Of a stretch of DNA of 64,000 bases, positions 1 through 8,186 are shown piece by piece. Both the position numbers and the translations under genes were made by a program. Origin of the DNA: Opitutales bacterium. Its GTDB lineage: Bacteria; Verrucomicrobiota; Verrucomicrobiia; Opitutales; Opitutaceae. The notes under the pieces are model-generated. The model was not told where the DNA came from, did not search any database, and saw nothing but the letters and a program-made list of their open reading frames with translations. The stretch covers positions 62,001 to 126,000 of the forward strand of contig JABITN010000136.1 in NCBI GenBank assembly GCA_018700525.1, in the 5' to 3' direction. The first letter of the stretch is position 1; each line of letters starts with the position of its first letter.

Positions 1-116
1 GAATACAGAGAAAAAATGGCCTCCAAAAGGCGCAAAAGATATCTAGCTATTTTTGAAGCCAAATACGCGGTCACCCTCAGGCGATTCATCCGACCCACGA
101 TCATCCCTTCATTCAA

Positions 117-146
117 TTTTTTGCGCCTTTTGCGCCTTTTTGCGGC
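117..146. repeat. Short tandem TTTTGCGCC-type repeat
   Basis: Three near-identical copies of a TTTTGCGCC unit in a row, ending in TTTTTGCGGC. A related piece (AAAGGCGCAAAAG, the opposite orientation) occurs near position 26-38. This is low-complexity dispersed-repeat DNA. Nothing else in positions 1-329 looks like a gene: the 84-codon open frame there has no family resemblance and is made largely of repeat sequence. Confidence 0.55.
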
Positions 147-210
147 TAAAAATAACACCAAGAGGTTAAACTCGCGCCAATGTACTCAACCGGATCATTT
201 GGCTAAAGAA

Positions 211-258
211 TCTGAGCGATTACATCGTTCAGTGTGGCTGCTCGGAGATCGGCCGCAT
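211..258. repeat. Family C palindromic repeat, copy C1
   Basis: Matches copy C2 at 1451-1498 over almost its whole length. It has a small hairpin (GAGCGAT and ATCGTTC, with one wobble) followed by the conserved core CTCGGAGATCGGCCGC. The two-hairpin layout and intergenic position resemble REP elements. It lies directly upstream of the ThuA-like gene. Confidence 0.75.
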
Positions 259-329
259 TTGAACTCTTGATGACAAAGCTTGTCCACATGAGCGCTTTGT
301 GCCGTAAATTCAACGTAACCCATAAAACT

Positions 330-1181
330 ATGATGAAAACCTTATCTCGTTCCCTTCTACACTCGCTACTCGCTGCTTCCATGCTTTTCGGAGCCACTCT
401 AACTGCCCAGGCACAAAAATCGCCTAAGCCCCTAAAAGTCCTCCTAATCACCGGCGGTTGCTGTCACGCATACGCTAGTCAAAAAGGTATCCTTAAAGAA
501 GGGATCGAAGCGCGGGCACATGCCATCGTAACTCAAGTCCACACAGACGATTCCACCACCAACCCTCCACTCGCCATCTACGGAGATCCCGACTACGCAA
601 AGGGTTATGACGTGGTGATCCACGACGAATGCGCTGCAGCGATGGCCGACATTGAAACGGTTAAAGGCGTCCTCGCTCCTCACCGAAACGGTATTCCCGG
701 CGTCAATCTTCACTGTGCCATGCACAGCTACCGCACTGGCAACCACAAGGAAGCCTCTAATGCCGGTACAAACAATAGCCTATGGTTCGATTACCTCGGC
801 ATTCAATCTAGCGGCCACGGCCCCAAGGAACCTATAGCGATCGAAATCGTCAAAAAGAAGCACCCGATCACCAAAGTCCTCAGTGACTGGGCGACCATTA
901 ACGAAGAGCTTTACAACAACGTTCAGATTTTCGAATCCGCAAACGGGCTCGCAAAAGGTTTCCAACACCAGAAAGAACGCAAATTGAAGAATGGCAAAGT
1001 CACTCCTGCTCAAGATGCAGAAGCAGTCGTTGTCTGGACGAATGAGTATCACGACACACGCGTTTTCAGCACGACTATCGGACACTACGACGAAACGGTC
1101 GCTGATGATCGCTACCTCGACCTTGTAACTCGCGGACTACTCTGGAGCTGCAAAAAGCTCAACGACAACTACCTAAAATAG
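330..1181 (+). CDS. Secreted ThuA-like domain protein
   Basis: About 283 residues. The start at 330 (or the adjacent ATG at 333) is preferred over the longer frame from 234 because it begins a typical signal peptide: a basic start, a Leu/Ala-rich core and an AQA-type cleavage site. The mature part opens with a flavodoxin-like strand ending in LLITGGCCHAY, followed by YDVVIHDECAA, a His-containing strand (HCAMHSYR), HPITK and a C-terminal segment around TTIGHYDET. This is the order seen in ThuA-like/DUF1080-associated proteins, which have a class I glutamine-amidotransferase-like fold and an unsettled role in sugar metabolism. Exported, probably periplasmic. It stands alone between repeat-rich regions. 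The family call is firm; the substrate is unknown. Confidence 0.85.
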   Translation: MMKTLSRSLLHSLLAASMLFGATLTAQAQKSPKPLKVLLITGGCCHAYASQKGILKEGIEARAHAIVTQVHTDDSTTNPPLAIYGDPDYAKGYDVVIHDECAAAMADIETVKGVLAPHRNGIPGVNLHCAMHSYRTGNHKEASNAGTNNSLWFDYLGIQSSGHGPKEPIAIEIVKKKHPITKVLSDWATINEELYNNVQIFESANGLAKGFQHQKERKLKNGKVTPAQDAEAVVVWTNEYHDTRVFSTTIGHYDETVADDRYLDLVTRGLLWSCKKLNDNYLK

Positions 1182-1252
1182 GTCTTCCCAACAGGGCATT
1201 CAAAGGTAGGGAGGAACGGCTCGGTCCTCTTGGAAACTGTTTGATAAGTCAA

Positions 1253-1333
1253 TGTAGGAGCGGATTTACCCCGCGATTGTGCCGGTTCGCATAAAATGCA
1301 AATGAGGAATCGCGGGATAAACCCGCTCCTACA
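1253..1333. repeat. Family A inverted repeat pair, copy A1
   Basis: The left arm, 1253-1278, begins TGTAGGAGCGGATTTACC and ends CCGCGATT. The right arm, 1308-1333, is its reverse complement with only two differences over 26 bases. The roughly 29-base loop would let the RNA or single strand form one long hairpin. Single arms recur at 9505, 35497 and 45090. The core resembles REP sequences of Pseudomonas (TAGGAGCGG...CCCGCGA), from memory. Confidence 0.85.
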
Positions 1334-1450
1334 GAATAGTGAAAAAAAGATTTTCGACTTATTAAACTGCTGCTCAAATAGAGCATCCCCGAGGCATTCA
1401 ATAGGTTGCGACCGATCTTCCCGCTCAGCGAGATCATTTTCATCAAAGCG

Positions 1451-1498
1451 TCTGAACGATTGCATCGTTCAATGGCCGCTCGGAGATCGGCCGCTACC
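1451..1498. repeat. Family C palindromic repeat, copy C2
   Basis: The cleanest copy of the family: a perfect hairpin GAACGAT-TGC-ATCGTTC, then a second stem GGCCG...CGGCC around CTCGGAGAT, ending GCTACC. Copy C1 at 211-258 has the same order with a few substitutions. Confidence 0.8.
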
Positions 1499-1554
1499 AA
1501 AATTCGGCCCGAAGCCCTTCGACAAGCTCAGGACCTGCCCGCAGACTCACGCCT

Positions 1555-2301
1555 CTATTTAGCAAACCTTACGACGCCAAAATATTGCGGTGCGTGAAAG
1601 CTGAAATCATCCGGATCACCAGGAGACCATTGACTTGCCTGTCTATTCACCTTTCCTCCCAAGCGATTAAGGTTCATTCGCCACTCGTCGCCGCTAAGAG
1701 GCGGCGTATGAACAGCGACCTCCGCAAATGACGAAAACGGAATTGCGATTTCCAAGGTCCAACTTCGATCAATGTCTGTATCATCATTTAAAGTACCGTC
1801 AATCGTCGTCGCAATCTTCACCAAAGGGTCCCAAGTCGCTTTCGTACCTGGACCTTCCGGATGAATGTGCTCGAGAGAAGCCCCGAGAACATTCATTTCC
1901 ACATTAAAGTACTTATTTAATTCAGCAGGGTTCGGAGATGTAAAGACCTCCACGCAATCGTCCTCGTAAACCGGACTATCCCGTTCGGTATGCTCTCCTG
2001 AAATATACGCGTCTTCACATACGAAACTCACATAAAGGTATTCATCATCCCACAACAACCGCGTCCGAGTCTGCTCTTTCCGCCCAGCCTCCCACCAAGG
2101 AAATTCGAATGCGTCCACATCCACCGCCGATTCCCAAGCCAATTCATCTAATCGACCGTCGATCGTGATTGGTAGTTCCGTATACTGAATTCGGTATTCC
2201 TTCAACTCTCGCCCCAAGGGATCCATTTCATCAGTCACGAATATCCAAACATAGGTGACGGCCACAAGCAGAAGAAGAACTAATCGAATTTTAACAGACA
2301 T
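1555..2301 (-). CDS. Exported CBM9-like / DOMON-like beta-sandwich protein
   Basis: 248 residues. An N-terminal hydrophobic stretch (about residues 5-22) after MSVKIR is a signal peptide or single membrane anchor. The rest has the pattern of carbohydrate-binding family 9-like domains: ITIDGRLDELAWE near residue 46, TRLLWDDEYLYVSF, EDDCVEVFTSP, a WTLEIAIPF strand and a final MNLNR segment. Such domains bind sugar chain ends or, in related proteins, heme. In Verrucomicrobiota they are common exported proteins of unknown ligand. The gene stands alone, and its 3' end abuts the repeat-rich gap at 1182-1554. Family confident, ligand unknown. Confidence 0.8.
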   Translation of the reverse strand: MSVKIRLVLLLLVAVTYVWIFVTDEMDPLGRELKEYRIQYTELPITIDGRLDELAWESAVDVDAFEFPWWEAGRKEQTRTRLLWDDEYLYVSFVCEDAYISGEHTERDSPVYEDDCVEVFTSPNPAELNKYFNVEMNVLGASLEHIHPEGPGTKATWDPLVKIATTIDGTLNDDTDIDRSWTLEIAIPFSSFAEVAVHTPPLSGDEWRMNLNRLGGKVNRQASQWSPGDPDDFSFHAPQYFGVVRFAK

Positions 2302-2400
2302 GACTCATCCAGTGGTAAATCTAGAGCGCGAAACAGAAAAGCCAACCCTACGACCCAACCGCCTTAGGTCAAACCTTGTTACAATAGGCAAATCACCGAA

Positions 2401-2676
2401 TCAATATCGAAGGTATTCCTTCCTCGCTATTCTATACCCGTTCTCGAAAACCTCTCTTTCGTGAAGAAGATCTCGAACAGAAAACGCACGTTCGATGACT
2501 TTTCTCAGCAAACCATCACCATAAAGCAGATTAAACGCTGCAACATCGCCAATGAACTCATAAGCTTCCAAGCACCATTTGAAATCATTCGGAAAAACTC
2601 TTGCAACGGTAATCAGCAAAGCAACGCCTAAACGATGGGGTTTAAACGCATTGCGATTTTCTATCCGTATACGCAA
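2401..2676 (-). CDS. Hypothetical protein, 91 residues
   Basis: An open frame of 91 codons whose product alternates hydrophobic and charged residues and ends in a charged helix-like segment (ERAFSVRDLLHEREVFENGY). I do not recognise the family. No signal peptide or membrane segment is evident. Codon choice resembles neighbouring genes, but the region next to it (2680-3241) is decayed coding DNA, so this could also be a remnant. Confidence 0.35.
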   Translation of the reverse strand: MRIRIENRNAFKPHRLGVALLITVARVFPNDFKWCLEAYEFIGDVAAFNLLYGDGLLRKVIERAFSVRDLLHEREVFENGYRIARKEYLRY

Positions 2677-2679
2677 TCC

Positions 2680-3241
2680 GCGACAGTGCTCGCCCGCGTC
2701 CTATTTAAGCTCAGGCCTAAATTCGACTGACATCAAACGAACGCCTTCAAATAGAATACTAACTTCCGCAGTCGCCTTCATCCTTTTAAATGCCCCCATA
2801 GAAATTCGAAGCCTCGAACGAAACGTAGTAATCGCTTGGTTCTCAGCCCTCTATAGCGACGACTACGAATTCCTCGGAGTACCCGCTGCGCAACTACGGA
2901 TCAGCTTCGAGTGCGGCGTCGATATTGTAAAAACGGCGACCGTCTCGGTTATCAGAACATTCTCCTCCCGTCACCATTCCAACTTGACCAAGAGCCTCTT
3001 CCATTCGCAGCCGCAATGGTCGCATCGACCGAACAGGTCGATCAACTGGTAGCCATTCGAACGCAAAATCGATTTTGGTCTTCGAATCCATATCGTCATC
3101 CGTGATACCGGAGCTGAAACGCCGGCTACCGCCCAACTACTCGTTTCCCACCTCGATGCGAACGTTGGAGAGGAGATCAAGAATCGAGCCCAAGAACGCC
3201 TCCCGCCCGAAACACTCCTAACCTTCGGCAAACGTGCCTAA
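2680..3241 (+). pseudogene. Decayed gene of unknown family, at least two lesions
   Basis: Protein-like sequence jumps between frames. One frame reads LERNVVIAWFSALYSDDYEF and continues to about 2930. A second frame then carries LGYQNILLPSPFQLDQEPLP and AAAMVASTEQVDQLVA. The first frame resumes after the TAG at 3050-3052 with FGLRIHIVIRDTGAETPATA and runs to a TAA at 3239-3241. No single frame spans the region and no clear start codon is visible. I do not recognise the ancestral family. It is followed by family B repeat copy B1. Confidence 0.5.
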
Positions 3242-3282
3242 CGCCAAAGCTCACAAAAACTCCCACCGCTCACCCTAACCTC

Positions 3283-3314
3283 GTAGCTACGCGAGGGACT
3301 CGCGTGAACTGCTA
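3283..3314. repeat. Family B palindromic repeat, copy B1
   Basis: GTAGCTACGCGAGGGACTCG followed by CGTGAACTGCTAC. The core GCGAG-GGA-CTCGC is a perfect hairpin, and the outer GTAG...CTAC ends are complementary. Related copies lie at 13486, 15142 and 33810, all between genes. Confidence 0.8.
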
Positions 3315-3341
3315 CAACAGAGTCTTCCATCTTTTCCTCTC

Positions 3342-4190
3342 CTACTTACTCTCCTGAAACTTCCTAATAAAAAACAAGTTGCTCGTATATCCTTCTCCCG
3401 TTCGATCATCTTTCTTTATCGCTACGATTTCACAGCCGTTCTTTTTTGCTATCTTCTTGATCTGATCGATTCTCAAGAAATTCATCAGCATTATCCGCTT
3501 TCCTGTAACTTTCCTCCACAAACAATCCAACCTATAGCGAAGTTCATTGCTTAATATAGGTAACCGAAGTCTGCGGCGAGGCCACATGATCGTTCTAAAA
3601 ACATAGCGATAGCAGAGTTTTCCAAATGATGGATTATCCCAGGTCAAGGGCTTGTCTGCCCAAAAAACAGACTTTCCCGTTTCAATCTTTTTACGAGCTG
3701 TCGGGATTTGAAAAACAATCAGACCGTTTACTCGAGAAACACGCATAAATGCCTTAATATAGGATTTCGCATGCTTCGTCGGCAGGTGCTGCAATACGAT
3801 CAAACTTAGGACGAAATCGAAAGAGTTCCTATCAAGTCCGCTTAGCTTCGAATCCTTAACATTGTAAAAAGACGCATTCGTCGGGCATTTCTCATGTGCG
3901 CGAGCGAGTTCAATCATTTTCGTTGAAATATCCGCGGCAACCACTTTTTCGAAATGAGCACAAAGCGGAAAAGTGAGTCGTCCGACTCCACAACCAAAAT
4001 CCAAAGCGGCACCCTTATTGATTTCAATCTGTTGAGTTTCGCCTTCCTTCAGCACACTTTCAACGTCATGGATCCCGCTTTCATAAAAAGCATCGGTCTC
4101 GCCCGAATCGCGAGCTGTTAACACCGCCCAATGAGGATTCTCTTCGGCAAAACTTTCCCAAGATTTTCGTACGTTCTTTAGAGTATCCAT
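3342..4190 (-). CDS. Class I SAM-dependent methyltransferase
   Basis: 282 residues. Motif I of the Rossmann methyltransferase fold is clear (ALDFGCGVGRLTFPL, about residue 62). It is followed by an acidic residue after strand 2 (VVAADIS) and a motif IV/post-IV segment FDFVLSLIVLQHLP. The C-terminal third is basic and carries no recognisable second domain. This is the general methyltransferase 11/25 type, and the acceptor substrate cannot be read from sequence. The ATG at 4190 is the only good start. Upstream on the same strand lies the SnoaL-like remnant, so no operon partner suggests a pathway. Confidence 0.8.
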   Translation of the reverse strand: MDTLKNVRKSWESFAEENPHWAVLTARDSGETDAFYESGIHDVESVLKEGETQQIEINKGAALDFGCGVGRLTFPLCAHFEKVVAADISTKMIELARAHEKCPTNASFYNVKDSKLSGLDRNSFDFVLSLIVLQHLPTKHAKSYIKAFMRVSRVNGLIVFQIPTARKKIETGKSVFWADKPLTWDNPSFGKLCYRYVFRTIMWPRRRLRLPILSNELRYRLDCLWRKVTGKRIMLMNFLRIDQIKKIAKKNGCEIVAIKKDDRTGEGYTSNLFFIRKFQESK

Positions 4191-4205
4191 TTTTTTACGT
4201 GGAGA

Positions 4206-4464
4206 TTAATCGCGGGCGCTTGAATCCGCAGCGTTAATTACATCATTCAATTTGGAATCGGATCGACAATCCTCCGAATGGCAATAGGCGCGAAACAGCC
4301 CTTTTTGACAAGCGCTTGAAGAGCTCTGCCAAGCCGACATTGCCCGCCCGAGTAAGCGGGTTGCGTTGGATATATTGACTTTCGTTGACCACAGTAACAG
4401 ACCCCGGATCACTTTTTTCGATGCCTTTAAGTAGCGTGCAGATTTGTTCTTTTTTCGATGACAT
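4206..4464 (-). pseudogene. N-terminal remnant of a SnoaL-like (NTF2-fold) protein
   Basis: The first 54 codons from the ATG at 4464 read like the start of SnoaL-like polyketide cyclase/NTF2-family proteins: LLKGIEKSDPGSVTVVNES, then YIQRNPLTRAGNVGLAELFK and RLSK. After RLSK the family pattern is lost. An alternative frame gives KGLFRAYCHSED before it too ends. Full-length members are about 130 residues, so roughly the last 60% is gone. Likely a truncated, frameshifted remnant. Confidence 0.6.
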
Positions 4465-4714
4465 GAGAATACGTTTACACTCGTTATGGTAACGCTAAAT
4501 AAATAAGAATACCTGCTGTAGGCGTGACATCAGCTATGTCGAACTAGATTAGACATCATTTCGATTTCGACGATGCCCATAATTCCAATATTAGGAAATC
4601 GTCTGCCGTTCTCAAGCTCTTCTTTTCTCAACCGTCGACTCGATGAGTTGTCTCGGCATACCGCCATTTGACATCGGCAAGCTCCTCCACAAGATATCCA
4701 AGCTATACGGTTCT

Positions 4715-6163
4715 ATGACCATTCCTTTCGACAATACCTACGCTCAATTACCGGAGCGTTTCTTCGCCAAACAAGCGCCGGCCCACGTCCCTGAACCGAA
4801 GCTCATTCGTATCAATCGCGAATTGGCGGCAAAGCTCTCGATTGATCCCGATTGGCTGGAATCAGTGGAGGGCATCGACATGCTTGCTGGCAACTCGATC
4901 GCCGAGGGTTCCGAACCAATTGCCCAAGCCTACGCGGGCCACCAGTTTGGCGGGTTCTCTGCTCAACTCGGCGATGGGCGAGCCATCCTTCTAGGCGAAA
5001 TCATCGACACCGACGGCGCTCGTCAAGACCTCCAACTAAAAGGCTCAGGTCGAACCATCTTCTCGCGGGGCGGTGACGGTAAAGCTGCCCTCGGTCCAGT
5101 GATCCGCGAATACATCGTGAGTGAAGCGATGGCCGCCCTCGGCGTTCCCACAACACGAGCACTCGCGGCAGTCACCACCGGAGAAATGGTCATGCGCCAA
5201 GAAGGTCCGCTCCCCGGTGGAGTTTTCACTCGAGTCGCGGCTAGTCACATTCGCGTCGGCACCTTTCAATATTTCCTAGCCCGCAACGATGTTGATGCCC
5301 TGCGAACGCTAGCCGACTACACCATTAACCGACACTATCCTGATGCGGCCGTATTGGATAACCGATACACGGCACTATTGGACTCAGCTATCGCCGCCCA
5401 AGCCAAACTGATCGCCCATTGGATGTCTCTAGGGTTCATCCATGGAGTAATGAATACAGACAATACGGCCATATCCGGCGAGACGATCGACTATGGCCCC
5501 TGCGCTTTCATGGACGAGTTCCATCCGCAAAAGAAATTCAGCTCCATCGATACAGGCGGACGTTACGCCTGGGGAAATCAAGGCGATATCGGACTCTGGA
5601 ATCTAACCCGATTCGCAGAAACACTGCTCCCCCTCATTTCCGACGATTCCGAAAAAGCCATCGAAATCGCCGAAGCCTCTCTCGAGCGATTCACAGACTT
5701 GTTCAGCACGGAATACGTGACCCGATTTCGTGCAAAAATAGGCATCTCACCCGAAGCCCCCACCCCCCTGATCCAAGAAGTTCTCGACCTCCTCGCTTCT
5801 CAGAAAGTCGACTTCACCCTCTTCTTCCGTCACCTCACCAAAGTCGCAGCCGGAGATCCTCCCGAAACTCTCACCGCCCTATTCTCCGACAAGGCACCCT
5901 TCGAGCAATGGCTAGCCAAATGGCACAGCGAACCCGCCCCCGCGACGCGTCTAGTCGACATGCAAGCCGCAAACCCAATCCTCATCCCACGCAATCACCG
6001 CGTCGAACAAGCCATCCAAGGCGCCTACCGTAACGATTTCGCCCTATTCGATCGCCTAGTCAAAGCGATAGCAAACCCCTACTCCGAACAATCCGAATAC
6101 GCCGGCCTCGAAACGCCTCCGCTTCCCGAAGAAATCGTATGCGAAACCTTCTGCGGCACTTAA
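4715..6163 (+). CDS. selO: Protein adenylyltransferase SelO (YdiU family)
   Basis: 482 residues from the ATG at 4715. This start is chosen because family members begin MTIPFDNTYAxLPERF; the frame is open from 4643, but that extension is not family-like. SelO is a pseudokinase-fold enzyme that transfers AMP from ATP to Ser/Thr/Tyr of target proteins, with roles in redox homeostasis. Visible hallmarks are AYAGHQFGGFSAQLGDGRA, the Lys-containing LQLKGSGRTIFSRGGDG, and the metal/catalytic region MNTDN...TIDYGPCAFMD. The protein ends TFCGT; eukaryotic SelO has selenocysteine near this end, and here the codon is an ordinary Cys codon. Full family length. Followed by a palindromic region and a terminator. 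Confidence 0.95.
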   Translation: MTIPFDNTYAQLPERFFAKQAPAHVPEPKLIRINRELAAKLSIDPDWLESVEGIDMLAGNSIAEGSEPIAQAYAGHQFGGFSAQLGDGRAILLGEIIDTDGARQDLQLKGSGRTIFSRGGDGKAALGPVIREYIVSEAMAALGVPTTRALAAVTTGEMVMRQEGPLPGGVFTRVAASHIRVGTFQYFLARNDVDALRTLADYTINRHYPDAAVLDNRYTALLDSAIAAQAKLIAHWMSLGFIHGVMNTDNTAISGETIDYGPCAFMDEFHPQKKFSSIDTGGRYAWGNQGDIGLWNLTRFAETLLPLISDDSEKAIEIAEASLERFTDLFSTEYVTRFRAKIGISPEAPTPLIQEVLDLLASQKVDFTLFFRHLTKVAAGDPPETLTALFSDKAPFEQWLAKWHSEPAPATRLVDMQAANPILIPRNHRVEQAIQGAYRNDFALFDRLVKAIANPYSEQSEYAGLETPPLPEEIVCETFCGT

Positions 6164-6194
6164 GTGTAAACTACCGACCAAAAACCCTAGGGCC

Positions 6195-6241
6195 GGCACT
6201 TGCGCCGTGCCGCGATAGAAGATCGTTCTCGAACATCGCGG
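6195..6241. repeat. Two adjacent hairpins downstream of selO
   Basis: GGCAC...GTGCC (6195-6211) overlaps CCGCGAT...ATCGCGG (6210-6241). The paired-hairpin layout is like REP-type elements, but I see no second copy of this exact sequence in the window. Confidence 0.45.
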
Positions 6242-6284
6242 CCTGTCGCAAGGAACAACCGTAAAGGAAATGAATTTCCAATAA

Positions 6285-6313
6285 AGTTCTCTTCCGCTGA
6301 AGAGAGCTTTTTT
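6285..6313 (+). terminator. Rho-independent terminator after selO
   Basis: A ten-base stem AGTTCTCTTC / GAAGAGAGCT (one G-T wobble) with loop CGCT, followed directly by a run of T. It lies 120 bases downstream of selO and upstream of the dehydrogenase gene. Confidence 0.75.
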
Positions 6314-6390
6314 GTCCCCTGACAGCCGATCGTGCAAAACAATCAACGCATTTTATTGCCAGAACGTTTCTCTACTCTAAAACGTCCATC

Positions 6391-7290
6391 ATGAGCAATT
6401 CCCCAAAGCCCGTCATCGGATTCATCGGCCTAGGTCTTATGGGCTCAGCAATGGTCGAGCGCCTGCAATCGCTTGGCTACCCCATGACCGTTATTGCCCA
6501 CCGAAGACGCGAAGCCATCGATGCCGCTATCGCTCGAGGCGCTAGCGAAGCCAAGACACCTGGTGAGCTTGCCCAAGCTAGCGACATAGTGATGCTTTGC
6601 GTGGATACATCCGCCTCAGTCGAAGCCAACATGAACGGATCCGATGGCATTATTGAGAACATCCGCCCCGACAGCCTCGTTATCGACTTCGGCACTTCCG
6701 TCCCCAGCTCAACGCTCCAGCTCGAAGCTGCCCTGAAAGCCAAAGGAGCCCAAATGATGGACGCCCCGCTTGGCCGCACCCCCGCTCACGCTGTCGACGG
6801 ACTTCTCAACATCATGTCCGCAGGCACTGCAGAAAACTTCGCCAAAGCAAAACCCGTCTTCGACGATCTTGGTGAAAACGTCTTCCACGTAGGACCTATT
6901 TCATCCGGCCACACCCTGAAACTCATCAATAATTTCTTCGCAATGACCACCGTTTGCGCGATGGCCGAAGCCTTCGCCATGGCCGACCAAGCAGGCCTCA
7001 AACGCGAGACCTTGTATTCGGTAATGGCCTCTGGCCCTCTCCATTCCGGAATCATGGATTTCGTCAAAGCCAATGCCATCGACGGCAAGAAGGACATGCT
7101 TGCATTCTCGATCGCCAACGCCCGCAAAGACATCGGCTACTACAGCAATATGGCCGATGACCTAGGAGTCCCTAGCCTTATGTCACCCGCAGCCAAACAA
7201 GCAATGAGCCTAGCTCTCTCAGCAGGTTGGGGAGAAAACCTGGTTGCGGAAATGGTCGATTTCATGGCCGCGACGATTACCAAAAGCTAA
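6391..7290 (+). CDS. NAD(P)-dependent beta-hydroxyacid dehydrogenase family protein
   Basis: 299 residues, the usual length. The N-terminal Rossmann motif is GFIGLGLMGSAM (residues 10-21), the substrate-binding segment is DAPLGRTP near residue 127, and the catalytic Lys lies in GHTLKLINNF near residue 170. Enzymes of this family (3-hydroxyisobutyrate dehydrogenase, tartronate semialdehyde reductase, glyoxylate/succinic semialdehyde reductase) reduce or oxidise short beta-hydroxyacids in the cytoplasm. The typical DAPVSGG substrate loop is replaced by DAPLGRTP, so the substrate should not be assumed. Monocistronic by position, with a terminator just upstream. Confidence 0.88.
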   Translation: MSNSPKPVIGFIGLGLMGSAMVERLQSLGYPMTVIAHRRREAIDAAIARGASEAKTPGELAQASDIVMLCVDTSASVEANMNGSDGIIENIRPDSLVIDFGTSVPSSTLQLEAALKAKGAQMMDAPLGRTPAHAVDGLLNIMSAGTAENFAKAKPVFDDLGENVFHVGPISSGHTLKLINNFFAMTTVCAMAEAFAMADQAGLKRETLYSVMASGPLHSGIMDFVKANAIDGKKDMLAFSIANARKDIGYYSNMADDLGVPSLMSPAAKQAMSLALSAGWGENLVAEMVDFMAATITKS

Positions 7291-7369
7291 GGGTTGCTTC
7301 TCCCAACTCCTTCCAGTACAACCAAACCGAGCTTCTCGTACTAAAGCGGAAGCAAAAACACTATCGATA

Positions 7370-7465
7370 ATGGCCAAATCAAAAGACGCTAAAAAAGAAA
7401 CCAGGAAAGCTCCCCAAATGACCGCTAAGGAAAAGAAAGCAGCCAAGCGTGCTAAAAAAGGATAG
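7370..7465 (+). CDS. Lysine-rich small basic protein, 31 residues
   Basis: Starts at the ATG at 7370, 79 bases after the dehydrogenase stop. The product is almost entirely Lys, Ala, Thr and Glu (MAKSKDAKKETRKAPQ, then a Lys-rich tail). Such short basic proteins recur in bacteria and may bind RNA or the ribosome, but no function is established here. The longer open frame upstream overlaps the dehydrogenase and is not plausible. Confidence 0.5.
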   Translation: MAKSKDAKKETRKAPQMTAKEKKAAKRAKKG

Positions 7466-7510
7466 GCCTTTCGGTGGAAGCCAAAGGCATTTAATATTCA
7501 ATCGTTCCAA

Positions 7511-8186
7511 ATGTTCGTAGGTCATATCGGGGTTGGTCTCGCCCTCAATAAAGCGGTACCCAAACTCAACCTTGGAGCATTGGTATTCGCATCGCTTTTC
7601 TCGATCTTCTACTAGAAGTGTTTATTCTGACGAGATTGGAGCAGGTAACTGTGCCTGAGCATTACGACCAGCTCCATTACCTCCATTTTTCCGTACCCTA
7701 CTCGCAAAGTCTCTTGACAGGTTTTATCTGGTCCCTGTTTTCCTTTTACCTAACGTTCGTCCTCTGGAAAGGTAAGGCCAACCGATCGAAACTCACCGCT
7801 TCCTCCATTGTATTCGCCGCAGTATTTCTCCACTGGATTTGCGACTGGATAGAGCATCCCCCGCAATTGCCAATTGCCGCTCGCAATTCCAAGCTATTGG
7901 GCTTGGGCTCTGGGATCATCTTGGACTCGCCCTCGCGCTCGAATGCGGGTTGGTCGTCATCGGGCTATGGCTCTACCTCTCCGTTGCAAAATCTATCGGG
8001 CGAAAGGCTCGCTGTGCGATTATCGGATTCATGGGGGTACTGACAACAGTCGCTATCGCTAGTCAAGCAACCATAACCGAAATTCCAGATCCCAATGCCC
8101 TCGCAATAAGCATGATCGTGCAAACTCTAATCGTCACCGCTATTGTATTTTGGATCGATCGGAATCGGGTTAACTCCGTAAAATGA
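7511..8186 (+). pseudogene. Multi-pass membrane protein gene split over three frames
   Basis: Conceptual repair gives a protein of about 225 residues: MFVGHIGVGLALNKAVPKLN in the first frame (stop at 7613), DLLLEVFILTRLEQV through HWICDWIEHPPQLP in the second, and GLGLWDHLGLALALECGLVV to the end at 8186 in the third. This matches the pattern of small integral membrane proteins that begin MF(V/I)GHxxVGLAxK and carry GLGLW before a late helix. Both lesions (near 7603 and 7890-7900) shift the frame in the same sense, equivalent to one missing base each. The 3' end overlaps the HAD gene by ATGA, so the pair was probably translationally coupled. Either a recent pseudogene or sequencing error. Confidence 0.7.

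Larger units (their letters stand above)
1182..1554. other. Repeat-rich intergenic region
   Basis: A 373-base gap with no credible gene. It holds the family A inverted pair, family C copy C2 and a short CCCTTCGACAAGCTCAGG segment at 1515-1533, a type of dispersed sequence I recognise from many bacterial genomes. The open frames crossing it on both strands are translations of these repeats. Confidence 0.7.

Noticed and set aside
16-270. 84-codon plus-strand frame at the window start
   Set aside because: Consists largely of repeat DNA (TTTTGCGCC units and family C copy C1) and resembles no family.
1169-1597. Overlapping frames on both strands in the gap after the ThuA-like gene
   Set aside because: They are translations of the family A and C palindromes, which are open in several frames because of symmetry.
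6143-6163. Selenocysteine at the C-terminus of SelO
   Set aside because: The codon before GGC ACT is TGC (Cys), and there is no in-frame TGA or SECIS-like hairpin at this place.
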